A stretch of DNA of 64,000 bases from Bacteroidales bacterium (GTDB taxonomy: Bacteria > Bacteroidota > Bacteroidia > Bacteroidales > Marinilabiliaceae). Numbering within the stretch: position 1 is the first letter of the stretch; each line of letters opens with the position of its first letter. The stretch spans positions 124,001 to 188,000 of the forward strand of contig JAKSLD010000001.1 of the NCBI GenBank assembly GCA_024401395.1, in the 5' to 3' direction. Below the pieces are notes generated by a model, which ran no database searches, had not been told where the DNA came from, and saw nothing but the letters and a program-made list of their open reading frames with translations. The position numbers were made by a program, and so were the translations under genes. Shown here piece after piece: positions 44,137-57,200 of the stretch.

Positions 44137-46665
44137 ATGAAAAAATTACTCAAAGTCATTGGATCTATCCTACTAGGATTAGTAGCAATAGTATTTATCG
44201 TTCCTTTTGCTTTCAGCGACAAGATCGAGGGCATCGCAAAAGAGAAGATCAGCGAATTCACACAAGAGAAAGTTGCTGTGGACTGGGACGGCTTTTCGCT
44301 TTCCATCTTCAGCAGTTTCCCTGATTTGCGCGCAGGTTTGAGCGACCTTCTCGTCAAGACTAAAGGTAATTTCGAGAGCGACACGTTGCTGTACGTAAAG
44401 AAATTCAAGGCAGACATTGATGTCTGGGAGGCTATCAGCGGCAATATAAAAGTCAACGAGCTTATCCTCGACAATCCTATTGCCCGTGGCATTATCGGAA
44501 CTGACAGTATCGCCAACTGGGATGTAATGACTGCCGACACAACATCTATCGAAGAGCCAGTCGACACTACATCTGCACCATTAGTACTAAATCTAAAGCG
44601 CATCTCTGTCACAGATGCTGATTTGGCTTACATTGACCATACTGCACCGATGGCAGCTCACGTAAAAGGTCTGGACCTCGAGCTCAGCGGCGACTTTGTA
44701 AAGGATGTTGCTAATCTCAAGCTCGCGCTTGACATCAAATCGCTCAACTTCTGGATGGACAAGACATCCCTCCTCAAGAACGCAAGCGTAGATTTTGATG
44801 CTATCATCAACGCCGACCTGAACAACAATAAATACTCCTTCGAGGAGAATACCCTCAATTTTGCAGGCATTCCATTGGCATTTGACGGTTACGTTCAGCT
44901 TCTCGACGATTCTGCTATAGAAACAGACCTCAAGCTTCAGGCAAAAGAGACACAGTTCAGTACTATATGGTCGCTCATTCCTGAGGCATACGTCAAGAGC
45001 GTCGAAGGACTACAGACCAAGGGAGCATTTGACCTATATGTCATAGCTAAGGGCATCTATAAGGATATGGAGAATATTCCAGCCATTGACGCAGCGTTGA
45101 AAATCAATGATGCCAGTGTCAAGTATCCTGACCTCCCAAAGACATTGAACAATATCAACGTCGACGTAACAATCAACAACCCTAGCGGCTCTGCCGACTT
45201 GACTACCGTTGACGTCAACAAGTTCCACTTCGATTTAGGCAGCAACCCATTTGAAGCAAAACTAAACCTAGTAAAGCCTATTTCCAACCCTACGTTCAAT
45301 GCTTCAGTTATTGGCAAGATTGACCTTGGCTCTCTTAAGGATGCAATACCTCTCGACAGCATGAACATAACAGGTCTTGTTGACGCAAACCTCAACGTTG
45401 CATCAGACATGAAGGCAATTGAGTCAGAAGACTACGAGAAAGTTATTGCTAACGGTACATTAGCTCTCAACAAGTTCCATTTCGAAGGCTCAGCACTGCC
45501 AAACGGAGTTGATGTAGAAAAGGCAAAGCTTGACTTCTCACCTGCTCAATTAATACTCGACCCACTCGACGTAAAATTAGGCAAGAGCGATTTCAGTGTA
45601 AAGGGAGCTGTCAAGGATTACCTTCCATACATTCTCAAGGATGGCACAATCAAAGGCAACATACAGTTAAAGAGTACCCTAATAGATGCCAACGAGCTTA
45701 TGGCTCTGACAAGCTCAGACACAACAGCCGTTGCTGAAGTTGACACGACAGCAGCAGAAGTAGTATTGATTCCTAAGAATATCAATTTCGCTTTCAATAC
45801 CGAAATCGGCACTATCCTGTACGACAAACTCACTATGAAGAACGTACGTGGCGCCATTGCAGTCAAAGATGGCATTGCAGACATGAGCAACCTCAAGATT
45901 GACATGTGCGACGGTACCATTGCCCTCAACGGCAAATACAATACAGCCAAAGAATCTCATCCGTTTATTAACATGAAGATTGACATGAACGACGTTGAGA
46001 TCAACAAGCTGACAAACTCCTTCTCTACCATAGACTCACTTTTGCCTATTGCTCAAAAAGCCCACGGCAAAGTCACAATCGGTCTTGACATCGTAGCAGA
46101 TATTGACAGCACTATGTCGCCAATCATGAAGTCGATCCAAGGAAAGGGTTCACTTGCGTCTGAGTCACTCGGCATGAAAGACACCGATTTTCAAAAGAAA
46201 GTCACCAAGATTCTCTACGACGACAAGTGGAACAACATGGTATTTAACGATTTCGGGCTCAAATTCAACATCAAAGACGGCAATATAGTAGTTGACCCAT
46301 TCAAGTTGAAGCTCTTCGGCAAACAGGCCCAATTCAGCGGACAGCAAGGTCTTGACCAAACTATGGCATACTTGCTGGATATTCCAACTTCCCGTGAAGA
46401 CCTTGCCAAGATTATCCAGAAAGCCGGCATCAGTGCTGGCACTTGGAGCAAGGGTGATGATATTCCACTTGGCATTTCAATCGGCGGCACGCTCACAGAC
46501 CCAGACGTATCAATCGACCTTGACGCAGCTAAAAAAGCCATCGTTGGAGAAGTCAAGGATCAGGTAGTCGACAAAGCCGTAGACATCGTCAAAGACAAAC
46601 TCAAGGACAATGAGCAAGTCCAAAAAGCTGCCGACAAACTAAAGAACCTATTCAAGAAGAAATAA
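44137..46665 (+). CDS. AsmA-family protein
   Basis: The 842-residue protein has one N-terminal transmembrane helix (KVIGSILLGLVAIVFIVPFA, about 6-25) and a long periplasmic part built of beta-rich repeats. The opening sequence VDWDGFSLSIFSSFPDLRAG (about 48-67) and repeated amphipathic segments of the LxLxxxxLDANL type are typical of AsmA proteins. These form bridge-like grooves thought to move phospholipid between the two membranes. It ends in a Lys-rich helix. It shares a transcription unit with the nucleotidase lipoprotein and is followed by a strong terminator. Substrate and direction are not shown by sequence. Confidence 0.88.
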   Translation: MKKLLKVIGSILLGLVAIVFIVPFAFSDKIEGIAKEKISEFTQEKVAVDWDGFSLSIFSSFPDLRAGLSDLLVKTKGNFESDTLLYVKKFKADIDVWEAISGNIKVNELILDNPIARGIIGTDSIANWDVMTADTTSIEEPVDTTSAPLVLNLKRISVTDADLAYIDHTAPMAAHVKGLDLELSGDFVKDVANLKLALDIKSLNFWMDKTSLLKNASVDFDAIINADLNNNKYSFEENTLNFAGIPLAFDGYVQLLDDSAIETDLKLQAKETQFSTIWSLIPEAYVKSVEGLQTKGAFDLYVIAKGIYKDMENIPAIDAALKINDASVKYPDLPKTLNNINVDVTINNPSGSADLTTVDVNKFHFDLGSNPFEAKLNLVKPISNPTFNASVIGKIDLGSLKDAIPLDSMNITGLVDANLNVASDMKAIESEDYEKVIANGTLALNKFHFEGSALPNGVDVEKAKLDFSPAQLILDPLDVKLGKSDFSVKGAVKDYLPYILKDGTIKGNIQLKSTLIDANELMALTSSDTTAVAEVDTTAAEVVLIPKNINFAFNTEIGTILYDKLTMKNVRGAIAVKDGIADMSNLKIDMCDGTIALNGKYNTAKESHPFINMKIDMNDVEINKLTNSFSTIDSLLPIAQKAHGKVTIGLDIVADIDSTMSPIMKSIQGKGSLASESLGMKDTDFQKKVTKILYDDKWNNMVFNDFGLKFNIKDGNIVVDPFKLKLFGKQAQFSGQQGLDQTMAYLLDIPTSREDLAKIIQKAGISAGTWSKGDDIPLGISIGGTLTDPDVSIDLDAAKKAIVGEVKDQVVDKAVDIVKDKLKDNEQVQKAADKLKNLFKKK

Positions 46666-46678
46666 AACAGACGGCAAG

Positions 46679-46716
46679 GAGGGTGTGTCAATTCCGACAC
46701 ACCCTCTTCTTTTTTA
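46679..46716 (+). terminator. Terminator of the AsmA-family gene
   Basis: GAGGGTGTGTC (46679-46689) pairs perfectly with GACACACCCTC (46696-46706), followed by a T-rich run. Confidence 0.92.
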
Positions 46717-46854
46717 CTATCTCCACGAAGTGTTGAATAAGCTAAATACACCGGATAGGGATGTATCCAAAAGACAGTGTTTGACATAAGCAAATTGGGT
46801 ATCAACATATACGATGCAAAGTTACTATGTTCCCAAACGGCGCTGTCCCGTTCT

Positions 46855-46914
46855 GGCGCGATTTGGCGCGATTGCGCACGATTTGGCGCGATTGCGCACG
46901 ATTTGGCGCGATTT
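46855..46914. repeat. Degenerate 10-bp GC-rich tandem repeat
   Basis: Six contiguous 10-mers alternate between GGCGCGATTT, GGCGCGATTG and CGCACGATTT, giving a 20-bp higher-order period. The island is GC-rich in AT-rich surroundings. It lies in the gene-free 530 bases between the AsmA-family gene and porP, which otherwise holds two copies of GCAAAGTTA (around 46816 and 47012) and the hairpin at 47106. Confidence 0.85.
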
Positions 46915-47105
46915 GTATTTTGTTGTCAACTTATTTCAGGAAATACAGATTTATGGATTTACTTAGATAACCAGAAGATAATTTAGTTTGTCGATAAAGT
47001 GCAAAGTTATGTCTGTATTAAGGGAGCGTTAAGGATGTGTTAAGAGAGGTATAAGCAAAAGATACAAGAGAGTTATCTAAAGTTTTATTGTTGCAGCCAT
47101 TGCAA

Positions 47106-47147
47106 AGAGTGCGTATCAAGACAACCTTGACACGCACTCTATTTTTT
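47106..47147 (+). terminator. Orphan terminator-like hairpin between the AsmA-family and porP genes
   Basis: AGAGTGCG (47106-47113) pairs with CGCACTCT (47133-47140), with a further TCAAG/CTTGA inner stem, and T residues follow on the plus strand. The plus-strand gene upstream already has a terminator 400 bases earlier. It may end an unrecognised small transcript or serve the convergent porP gene, whose minus-strand side lacks a T run. Confidence 0.55.
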
Positions 47148-47195
47148 GTTGACACCCTATAAATACTCGGGAAATGCAATAAGTTGACAGACCGT

Positions 47196-48278
47196 TTACT
47201 TTCTGATACCCACTCTCTTTGCATGTTTCTTAGAAGACTTAGCATTATAGCTATAGCCCATAATAGGCTCAGAACATGGAACAGGTTTCATCTTGTAAGA
47301 GCGTTTCTTCACATTAGGAGGTATAATACGGTATATGCACGATATTTCATGTGCACCATTGCCGAATGTAGAGAGGTCGCTGATAGACATATCATAAGAA
47401 TAACCCACGCGAAGCGGACCGACATTAATACCTATAGTCGGTATAATTGCATCTCTATTAGACAACTCCTCTGCCACATTGAAGAACAATCCACGGTAAG
47501 AAACACCTATCTCGATAGGTGCATAATACCAGAAAGCACTCAACTCCAACTGATTGTATGAATACTGGTGCTTGTAATTCATGGCGAGAGTCACCGTCTT
47601 AGGCTCACTACCCCTGTACGAGGGTTCGTAAGTGAAACGATATCCAGCAAATACGGTCGTTTTCAGCCCTATTTTTTGAGAAACATCCGTAAATGAAGCA
47701 TCAGGCTGTATAAGGTGATCGAAGGCAACGCCAGCCCAGAAATCGTCATTATAGGCCATGACACCTGTTGCCGCATCTATACGACTCTTACGCGTGCGCT
47801 CAATTTCCATACTAGACCCGCCAGGAGTGAAGTGACCATCAGATGTAATATCAGTAAAAGAGACCATCTTGCTCTGATCCAACTTACGCTGACCGAACTG
47901 AAAGGACAAACCCGGTCGGATGAAGATATCTGCTCCTATAGAGAACTCATACGCATAAAGGAGAGACACATCGTGATCCACTACAAGACCCTTGCCCTCA
48001 TTATCGCATTGCCACATCAATCCGAAGCCGCTATTGAAATCCTCGAAGAAATTATCAACGGATATTGCATAATTCTGGAACACGTTCCCGATACCTGGCC
48101 ACTGATTACGGTAGTTCAACCCGATACGAGTACCGTTTGTCAGACCAGTAAACGACGGGCTGATATACATAGGAGCCTCATACGTCTGAGAGTAGGATAC
48201 ATCCTGAGCCGAAGCTCTGGATGTCCCGAAACTCAGCAGTATTATGACTATAAATAATATTCTATTTATATTCCTCAT
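47196..48278 (-). CDS. PorP/SprF family type IX secretion membrane protein
   Basis: The 360-residue protein begins at the ATG at 48276-48278 (MRNINRILFIVIILLSFG, cleavage after SAQ); a GTG three codons upstream is also open. QDVSYSQTYEAPMYISPSFTGL is the family's N-terminal signature, and the rest is an outer-membrane barrel of about fourteen strands. PorP/SprF proteins are encoded next to large surface proteins with a type B C-terminal signal and help export and anchor them. It is 11 bases after the giant adhesin gene on the same strand, fitting a dedicated partner. Confidence 0.92.
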   Translation of the reverse strand: MRNINRILFIVIILLSFGTSRASAQDVSYSQTYEAPMYISPSFTGLTNGTRIGLNYRNQWPGIGNVFQNYAISVDNFFEDFNSGFGLMWQCDNEGKGLVVDHDVSLLYAYEFSIGADIFIRPGLSFQFGQRKLDQSKMVSFTDITSDGHFTPGGSSMEIERTRKSRIDAATGVMAYNDDFWAGVAFDHLIQPDASFTDVSQKIGLKTTVFAGYRFTYEPSYRGSEPKTVTLAMNYKHQYSYNQLELSAFWYYAPIEIGVSYRGLFFNVAEELSNRDAIIPTIGINVGPLRVGYSYDMSISDLSTFGNGAHEISCIYRIIPPNVKKRSYKMKPVPCSEPIMGYSYNAKSSKKHAKRVGIRK

Positions 48279-48289
48279 AAAGGCCACTA

Positions 48290-51200
48290 TTACTTAACAA
48301 TCAACACCTGACCCGACTTATCGTATCCCTTGCCACTCGTATATTGACCTCGGGCAACCCAGACATAGATTCCAGCCGGAGCAAGACCACCATTAAACTT
48401 ACCATCCCAACCATTATTGATATCATCGGTCTCGAATACCTTCTGACCCCAACGGTTGAATATCTCAAGATGGAATGTCTCCACATCCTGATAAACTGGT
48501 CGGAACGTTGCGTTGACGCTAAAGATACTATTATTTCCTGTAATATCCTCACGTGGAGCAAAACTATTAGGGAATACTATGAAGCCACCTCGACGAGCCT
48601 CAATGAAATTCTCCTTAGTAGTATCATTCTCACAACCGAATTCATTCCAAACGCGGAGCGATACAGTATACTGTCCTGACCTATCGTACTGGTAAGATGG
48701 GTTCTTATCCGTACTTGTACTACCATCACCGAACGACCACAGATACTTAGTAGCATCAACACTATGGTTGACGAAGTATACCTTATCGTCAGGCAAGTAG
48801 AGCAACTGAGGAGCAGCATCGAAGCTTGCCACTGGATGATCGTACGACTCAACGAATCTTGAGAATGTCGATACCTTACCCTCTGGTCCAGGAACTCGTA
48901 ATATTACTTCATACGTACCTGGGAGCAAATAGGTATGGGTTGGGTTACGAATTGTTGATGTCGTACCATCGCCGAAGTCCCAATGATATTCAGATGCTTC
49001 TGTCGATTCGTCTGTAAATCTTACAGTTAATGGGAAGCAACCATTCTCAACATCCATTGTAAATCCAGCCACAGGTATTGTCTTATAAACAATACTTACC
49101 TCATCAAATACCTCGCAATCGTCAGTCTTTATAGTCCAACGGAAAGTATTCACGCCACGATTCAAACCAGTTACCAGAGTATGGTAATCAGTAGAATCCT
49201 TGAAGTGGATATCCTTCGAAGAACCCAGATATGTCCAGTAGCCGGTAAGCTTACCAGGGTTACCAGCATTGAGAATATACTCATCTTGGTAAGTGATATC
49301 ATTCTCACCAGCGTATGGATCAGCTTTCTGGCAGTATACGACAATATCGCTCTCTGTGATACAGTTGCCGTAACTAATTGTCCATCGGAAGATATTCTCA
49401 CCATATCCGAGGTTTATAACCTCTGTCTTGGCATCTGTTGAATCCACCAATTCGCCTTCGCCCTGCAGCAATCTCCACTGACCGACACCGATACTTGGCT
49501 CATTAGCATTCATGAATGTGTTGTTCTTACAACGTATCATATCATCACCAGCCTTAGCCATATCAGGTATCAAATTCCATACACTAACGGTGTCGATGCT
49601 CTGGCACTTGAATGATGCACCATCGTAAGTGCCGATATTCTCAATTACCCAGAGGAACTTATTCTCACCGAATATCAAGTTACAAACCTCAGTCTTAGGA
49701 TCGATAGGATTAGCGAACGACTGGTTACCCAAAGCATCGTTCAACGAACCAGAGACAACCTCCCAGTGACCTTTACCAATAATAGGAGTATTAGCGTCCA
49801 GTACGCGGCAATCACTACAATCCTTATCATCAGGTCCGGCATCTGAGTTCGTCGGTGTGAAGTTCGTCAACGTTATCCTATCCGACTCTGCACACATACC
49901 ATTCACACTAACCTTCCATTCGAGAGTTGTTCTACCGTAAGCGAGGTTAGAAATCTTAGTACGAGGCGATGTAGGATCTTCGATCTTACCACCACCCTCT
50001 TCTACGATGGTCCATATACCATTACCATAGGTAGGAGTTACTGCCTTAAGTTCGAAATCATTAGAACAGATAGCCTCGTCAGTACCAGCCTGAGGTGTAT
50101 CCGGCTTATTGTTCTGGATATGGACATCATCAGACAAGATACAGGTCAATGTATCGTAATGCTCAGCACCATTCTCGTCAAGGCCCACCATAAAGGCCGT
50201 CTTCTGAGTTACCTTCCAACGGAATACATTCTCGCCCTTACCGAGATCCACGTAAGAACGAGGATTATACTTATCCTTAAACTCAGCCTTACCCATGATT
50301 ACTTCCCACTCGCCTATGCCGACCTCTGGCTTGTAAGCATCAAGAGTTGTGAAATCAGAACACAACGTCTGCAAACCGCCAGCATTAGGTATACTTGGCT
50401 TACCATTAGTAATAACCACCTCATCGAAGTCGGTACAACCCTTATAAGAAGTAGTCCAGCGGAGGATGTTCTTACCTCTAGCCAGGTTAGTAATCTTAGT
50501 ATTTGGATTATTCGGCTCTGCGAATATACCTGCACTAGCAGCACCGATAATACTCCAGCTACCCACTGCATAACCAGGATCATTAGCCTGAAGCACAGTC
50601 TTGTCGTCACAAATCTGCTGATCGACGCCTGCGCTGGCTTTTACCTTATTGTACTCTATCGTAACGTCGGCAGTAGATACGCAAGTCACAGCTTCCTTGT
50701 AGACACGTGTAACAGTCCAACGGTAACGGTTACCATTCTTATTGAACGGCACATTACGTACTGGTGTTGATGGTTGATCAGGGAATACAATCGTACCGCC
50801 GCCTTCTGCGATATCCCAGTGACCACGCTCTACGAAGTCGCCTGTTCCATCAATAGCAAGTTCGCCTGCCGAGAGAATCGTTGCATCCACATCGCACAAC
50901 TGCTGGAAGCCACCTGTAATCTTAGCTGGTGTCGCCATATTATTGATAACGACAACAGAATCGACAGATGGGCAATCGAGATAGTTGACAGTCCAGAGAA
51001 GTACATTTCGACCATTACCAAGGTTACGAACCATAGTATGAGGGTCTATTGGATTATCGAATGAGCCACGACCCTCACCAGCCTTGATAGACCAGCGGCC
51101 AACACCTGGATTAGGATTGTTAGCTGTCAATTGTACACTATCTGTACAAAGAGGAGCCACATCACCAGCCTCAGACTTGATATAGATATTATCAAGAACC

Positions 51201-54200
51201 ACCTCATCAGAAGTCATACACTCCTCATTCTTGATTACCCAGCGGAATCTGTTCTTACCGAATGCAAGCCCCTTGACAGTCAGAGTCTGATTCTCAGTAC
51301 CATCGTTTCTGTGGAGTACCACACGATCCACGTATGGGTTATCCGTGTCAGTAGTATCAGGGTTCATAAATCTACCACCACCTTCGATGAGTTCCCAGTA
51401 TGCCTCAGTAAAGTACATTGGCTTATTACCTGAAAGAATACTTGTAGAACCGCAGACAGTCAGTGGAGTATCAGGTCCAGCATCAGCCTCAGATGGCTGA
51501 TTGTTAATGACTTTCACCTTAGCCTCTGAGTTACACAAGCCACCCTTCTCTGTCTCGATACGCCAGATCAATGTATTTTCGCCCTGACCGAGGTCGTAAG
51601 CATAGTTATCAATGAACTTAGCAGAACCGCCACTAGCAACCAACCAGTAACCTGTACCATAAGTAGGAGAGTTAGGGTTAAGTTGGATTGAACCGTCACA
51701 AGTAGTGAGGACACTATCCTGACCAACGACGGTAGCTCTATCTGCCATATCATTCTTGATTGTTATAGTATCTGTACTTGCGCAGACACCATTTGTGATA
51801 CGGTAGATGAATGAGTTCTCACCCTGCATGAGATTTTCAACTACAGGACAACGCTGATTTCGCGGATTAACACCTGCAGGCAAGCCCTCAGCAGAGAATG
51901 AACAACCACCTGATATGAGGTTCCACTCTACGAAGCTTTCGACATGTTGAACAGAACCGTCGATCTTAACGATATCATATGGGCGCTCCTTAGGTTCATT
52001 ACCCTGGAGGTCGAACTCATAAGAACATATTGTACGGTCTTCGCCAGCGTAGGCATCTGTTACAGTAAGGTTCCAGATTTCAACGCTATCTCTCATCACA
52101 CCACTGTTGTATGTGATAGACCACTCGAACAAGTTCTTACCCTGTTTCAAACCTCGTACCCATGTTCTAGGATTAGAGACATCATCAAACTGTCCACCGC
52201 CTTCGATTACTCTCCAACGACCGATACCGTTAAATGGACCATTTGCGCTAAGTTTATAGACATCACCACAGAGGTTATAGACATTATCGCCAGCCTCAGC
52301 TGCTGTCACACTGCCGAATGTGATATTAACATCGTCTGATATCTCACAACCCTTGTTACGTACAGTCCAACGGAAAGTAGAAGTACCTTGCGCGAGATGA
52401 GTAATCTGCGCATTTGGATTATGAACTTCACTTTCATCAATATGTCCGCCACCCATAACGAGAGACCAAGAACCTTGACCGAATCCATCAGCAACAGCTA
52501 TAGCAGCCATTGTCGTGTGGTTGGCAGTAAGATCAGTCTGGTCTGGACCGGCGAACTCATTAGAAAGATCAGATACAAGCTTAGGAGTATTGTTACTTAT
52601 AATAATAGTATCGCTCGATACGCAATGACCATTATTTGTAGTAACCGACCAAACGAGGTAATTGTCACCATACTGGAGGCCACCGACGTTTGTCCTGACG
52701 TTTGTAGGATCGCTGAATGTGAACTGACCCTTGCCAGCAACACCAGTCCACTCACCTGACCAAAGACCGTTAATATTAGGCACCTTAGCCACTACCTCAG
52801 TCTGAGGAGAACATACAGGGAAGTCACGACCAGCATCCACCTCGAAGCCATTATTCATGACGATCAAGTTAGCGTAAGACGAACAACCACCTTCGTTGCT
52901 TGAAATAGTCCATCTGAGGACGTTTTTGCCTCTAGCAAAGTTTCTAGCTGCTGATCTTGGATCGGTCAAGTCATCAATATCTGCATGACCCTCAACAACT
53001 CTCCACTCAGCATGTTCGAACTTAGGATTGATTGAATTACCAGTCAAAGTTGTCTCACCATCACAAACAGTCTGATCTGCCTCAACAGTAGCAGGTGTCA
53101 CTGCATTATTGGTAATGATAACATCATCACTGCTTACACAACCCTCTTGGGTAATAGTCCAAGTGAACTTGTTCTTGCCACGTCCGAGATCAGTTACCCT
53201 AGCCATAGGGCTTGACATATTGTCAATAGTAGCATCACTCGCCTTGTCGCTTCTGTCGTACGTCCAATGACCTTCACAACCATAAGGTACTCTTGAAGCA
53301 TTGAAAGTATAAGTACCATCACATGATGTATCATCCTTACCTGCATCGACGGTCAATTGAGCATTGAAGATATTGACAGTTACCACGCTCTTGCAAGAGC
53401 CATTCTTTATAGTATATCTGAATATGTTATCACCATTCGTCAAATCGGTAATATGAATCTCTTGAGAATGGATATCACTAATAGTCGAGCCACCAGAGAC
53501 ACGCTCCCATTCAGCATACTGATCAGCAAAAATAGCCTTTGACACATCGCTGCCTCGTAGAGTTACCTCTGTGCCGCAGACTACATATCTATATGCTGTC
53601 TCCTGACCTTCTCTATCCAGTGAGTACATATCAGGCGTAACCAGTCTTGCGCTCGACTCACCAGGATTAACTTCCACTGTAGCAAGATCTGGTTGACTAT
53701 TGATGAATGTCACGTCAGCAGAACTTACGCAACCATTCTGATCAATAGACCATCTGATTGTATTCTCGCCCTGCTTCAGGTTGGTCAACATTGTTGTCGA
53801 CTCATTTGCATTCTCAAATTCGCCCTTACCGACTATAGACCAAGTACCCTTAGCTCCTCGAGGCACAATAGTACCCGTAACCTCAGTCGTACCATCACAT
53901 ATCAAGCCATTGCCTGCCTGAGCATAGATGTTCAACTTATTGTTTCGTATGATAACCTCATCACTCATTGAGCATCCCTTAGCTGTAGTTACAGTCCAAG
54001 AGAAGATATTATCGCCTTGTGACAGATTATTCACCTTACATACGGCCGACTTACTGTCTCCCTCAAAATCAGAACCGCCATGTACTCTGGTCCAGTATCC
54101 TGTCTCTCCGTCGTTAAGAACTGTTGCTACCAACTCATATTCATCACCACAGATATTCTTATCGTCACCCGCATTAACAACAGGCTTTGGATTAACCTCG

Positions 54201-57200
54201 ACATTGAGTTCCTTAGACCAGTCACCCTCACCACAAGTGTTGACACCTCTTACTCGGATTCTACCATTAATGTGGGTAATAGTCTCAGCAACTTCAACTA
54301 CAATACTTGATGTCTCCTTGCCGTAGACTACCGACATCCCATGAGGCAAATCCCATTCGTAGGTAGCGGCGTACTTAATCTGGTCTATAGAGAGGTGAAT
54401 ACTCTTCTCTCCCTGACAGAAGAGAGCGCTTTCCATCTCAACATTTCTGACCTTGATGCCGGTCTCTGGTGTTGCTGGCAAGTAGTTTACAGAGATCAAC
54501 TTCTCTCTCATCTGACTCTCACCGCAATCACTCAACGCCATTACACCAAGAATACCACCCTTGAAGTCTTTGCTCACATCGACTGTGATATTTGTCGAAC
54601 CATCGCCTGCACTTATTGTCATGCCTTCTGGCAATATCCATTGATATCCATTAGCATTCTCAACAGGTGCGATAGAGAACATAACGCCCTCCTCACCCTG
54701 ACATACAAAGTCTTCAAGATGCATCTTGTCACTCTTTATCTCTCCAGGTATTCCTGGCAACTGCTTAACAGCCACTGTCACTACGCCATCAACAACAGCA
54801 GGAGAACAGCCCTTAGAGTCAACGCAACCTCCAATACGGTAATCTGTCGTTACCTTTGGAGATACCTTCGCCGTCACGATGCCGTTTTCATCAGGTGTCA
54901 CATTCACAAGGGTCTGCGTCACTTCTATTTCATCCTTCATGTAGAAGTATGTGATAATATATGGAGCAGTTCCACCCTTCACTGTAAACTCGAGTTCTGC
55001 CTCTTCATTGCTGCATATTGTTTGTGATCCATGAATCTTGATAGTTGGCAATGAGTTAACCTCAACACTTGCCTTACCTGTCAGATCAGCTTCAATAGAA
55101 CGGCAATAAGCATCATTCAAAGAAACAAGGGTAAGTTCAGATAAGCCCGACTCTGTTGGATAATAAGAGAATACGTATGGGCTCTCTGTAATATTACTAT
55201 ACTCGAAATTATTTCTGCCGTCGGTAACTACTACATTCCATGGTGTTGCATCAGCATTAGTAATATCTATCGACGCCTGAATCTGCTCACCATAGCATAT
55301 AGAATTCTCACCGGTATAATCTCCATTGATGAATGCTCTTGGTCTAGGACGTACCTCTACGATCTCTGCCTCGGCATCGAACGTACCGCAGCCACAACCG
55401 TCTATTGCCTTGCAGTCCGCCTCGCTCTCAGCTATCGCTACTATTCTATAGGTAGCTGTCTTCAATGGATTGACTGCAAAAATGAACGGACTGGTTGTCA
55501 CTTTGTAAACCTTGTCTGTACTTGACATGTCATCCTGACGTATCGCTACATACAATGGCTTTTCTTCAGTAACCTTTGTCCAGTTGCTTACAACAAGTTT
55601 CAGTTCTCGTTCACTACCCTCACAGATATATGACTGGTCGGCATCAGAAACTACCTTCGACAATTCTACGTGTGCCTCTGGCTGCTTAACCATAATGGTA
55701 TCGGCTATCCAGCAGTCTGTATTCTTGTTGAAGATTCCGTCTCCATCGCTGTCATCCACAACCATAATCTGGTACTCGCCAGCAGCCATATCCGTGAATT
55801 CCTTGGTGCCATTGAAGTCTTTGTATGTATTCGAATAGTTGTTTCCTGATACTACAAGCATGTAGTTGTGCTTGTCATCAGCATCTTTCCTACCTCCAGC
55901 AACATCAATCTTGAATGAACCTGTAGCAGTACCATAGCAAGTAATTATCGAGCTTGACTCCCATGTCTTTGTGAGTGTCAATACATCAGGCTGCTTTATC
56001 TCTACTTCCTGACCGCCAGTGAAGTTCTCTGAAACGCAACGGTTGTTATTTGCATCAATAACCTCAATTCTGTATTTGCCAGCAGGTAGTCCTTCAACAT
56101 TCAACGAACTTAGGCCTACAACCTTCTCTATCTGAACACCGGATGCCTTCTGACAGATAATTGTGTATGGCATTACTCCTCCGTGAACATCAACGTCAAT
56201 AGTACCATTTGAATCACCATTACATGGAGTAATGTCAGTATGACTCACGATAGCGGTCAAATCAGCTTCAGGCTCTCCTACATAGATCTTGTCAATTACA
56301 ACCTGACAACCTGTAGCGCCTTCTTCTTCCTCCTGGTAATTCTCGTCTACCACTTCAAATCTGTAGTATCCTGTAGCCAGACCTATCACACGAGCACCAT
56401 TCTTGTCGTCAAGCTTAACGAGTTCTTTATTCTCATCATACTTGTACCATGTGTATGTATGACTGCCTGCACCACCTGATACTTGAACGGTAATCTCACC
56501 GGTCGACTGTCCTTTGATCTTAACGTCCACGATATTGCTTACCTCTGCCTTGAGCTTGTTGACTGGCTCCATAACTCTGATATCGCCTGAGTTTATCGAG
56601 CAACCCTTGGAATCTGATATCACTACTTGATATGTACCAGCCTTCAAGCCTTCAACTTTGCACTTGCCCTTTTCTGTCGATGTATTGACAAAACCTGTAT
56701 TCTCTCCAGACCAGTCGAATGTATAGCCACCTTGCTCAAAGCCGCCTATGACTTCTACTTCGATAGAACCGGTAGATTCATCTACACACTTTACATCTGT
56801 AGCTTGCACTGACTTAATCTCCAGTGGCCATTCTGAACCATCTACAAAGTAATGCTTGATTACTTCACAACCATACTTGTTGTCAGAAATAGTAACAGAA
56901 TACTGACCGCGTGTCAACTGTGGCTGAATAGCTGTTACACTGGTCTCACCTTCAGCTGATCTTGCTCTCTGCTTCTTCTCTAACGTATTGCAAGCACCAA
57001 CCCACTGTAGATTGTAGTCGCCTGAACCTCCAGCAATAGTCAACTTGATAGATCCGTTGTCATCTCCGGCACACTTCACATCCACAATCTTGTCTTCTAC
57101 AACTAGGTTGTGTGAACGTCCTACCAATATATCGCCTGTCAGGTATGTACATCCTGTTACATCATCAGTAACCACAAGGCTGTATGTTCCTGTCTTCAAG

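Noticed and set aside
46777-46986. 69-codon open frame on the plus strand
   Set aside because: Its middle is the translated 10-bp repeat; the protein looks like repeat translation, and no promoter or homologous motif is visible.
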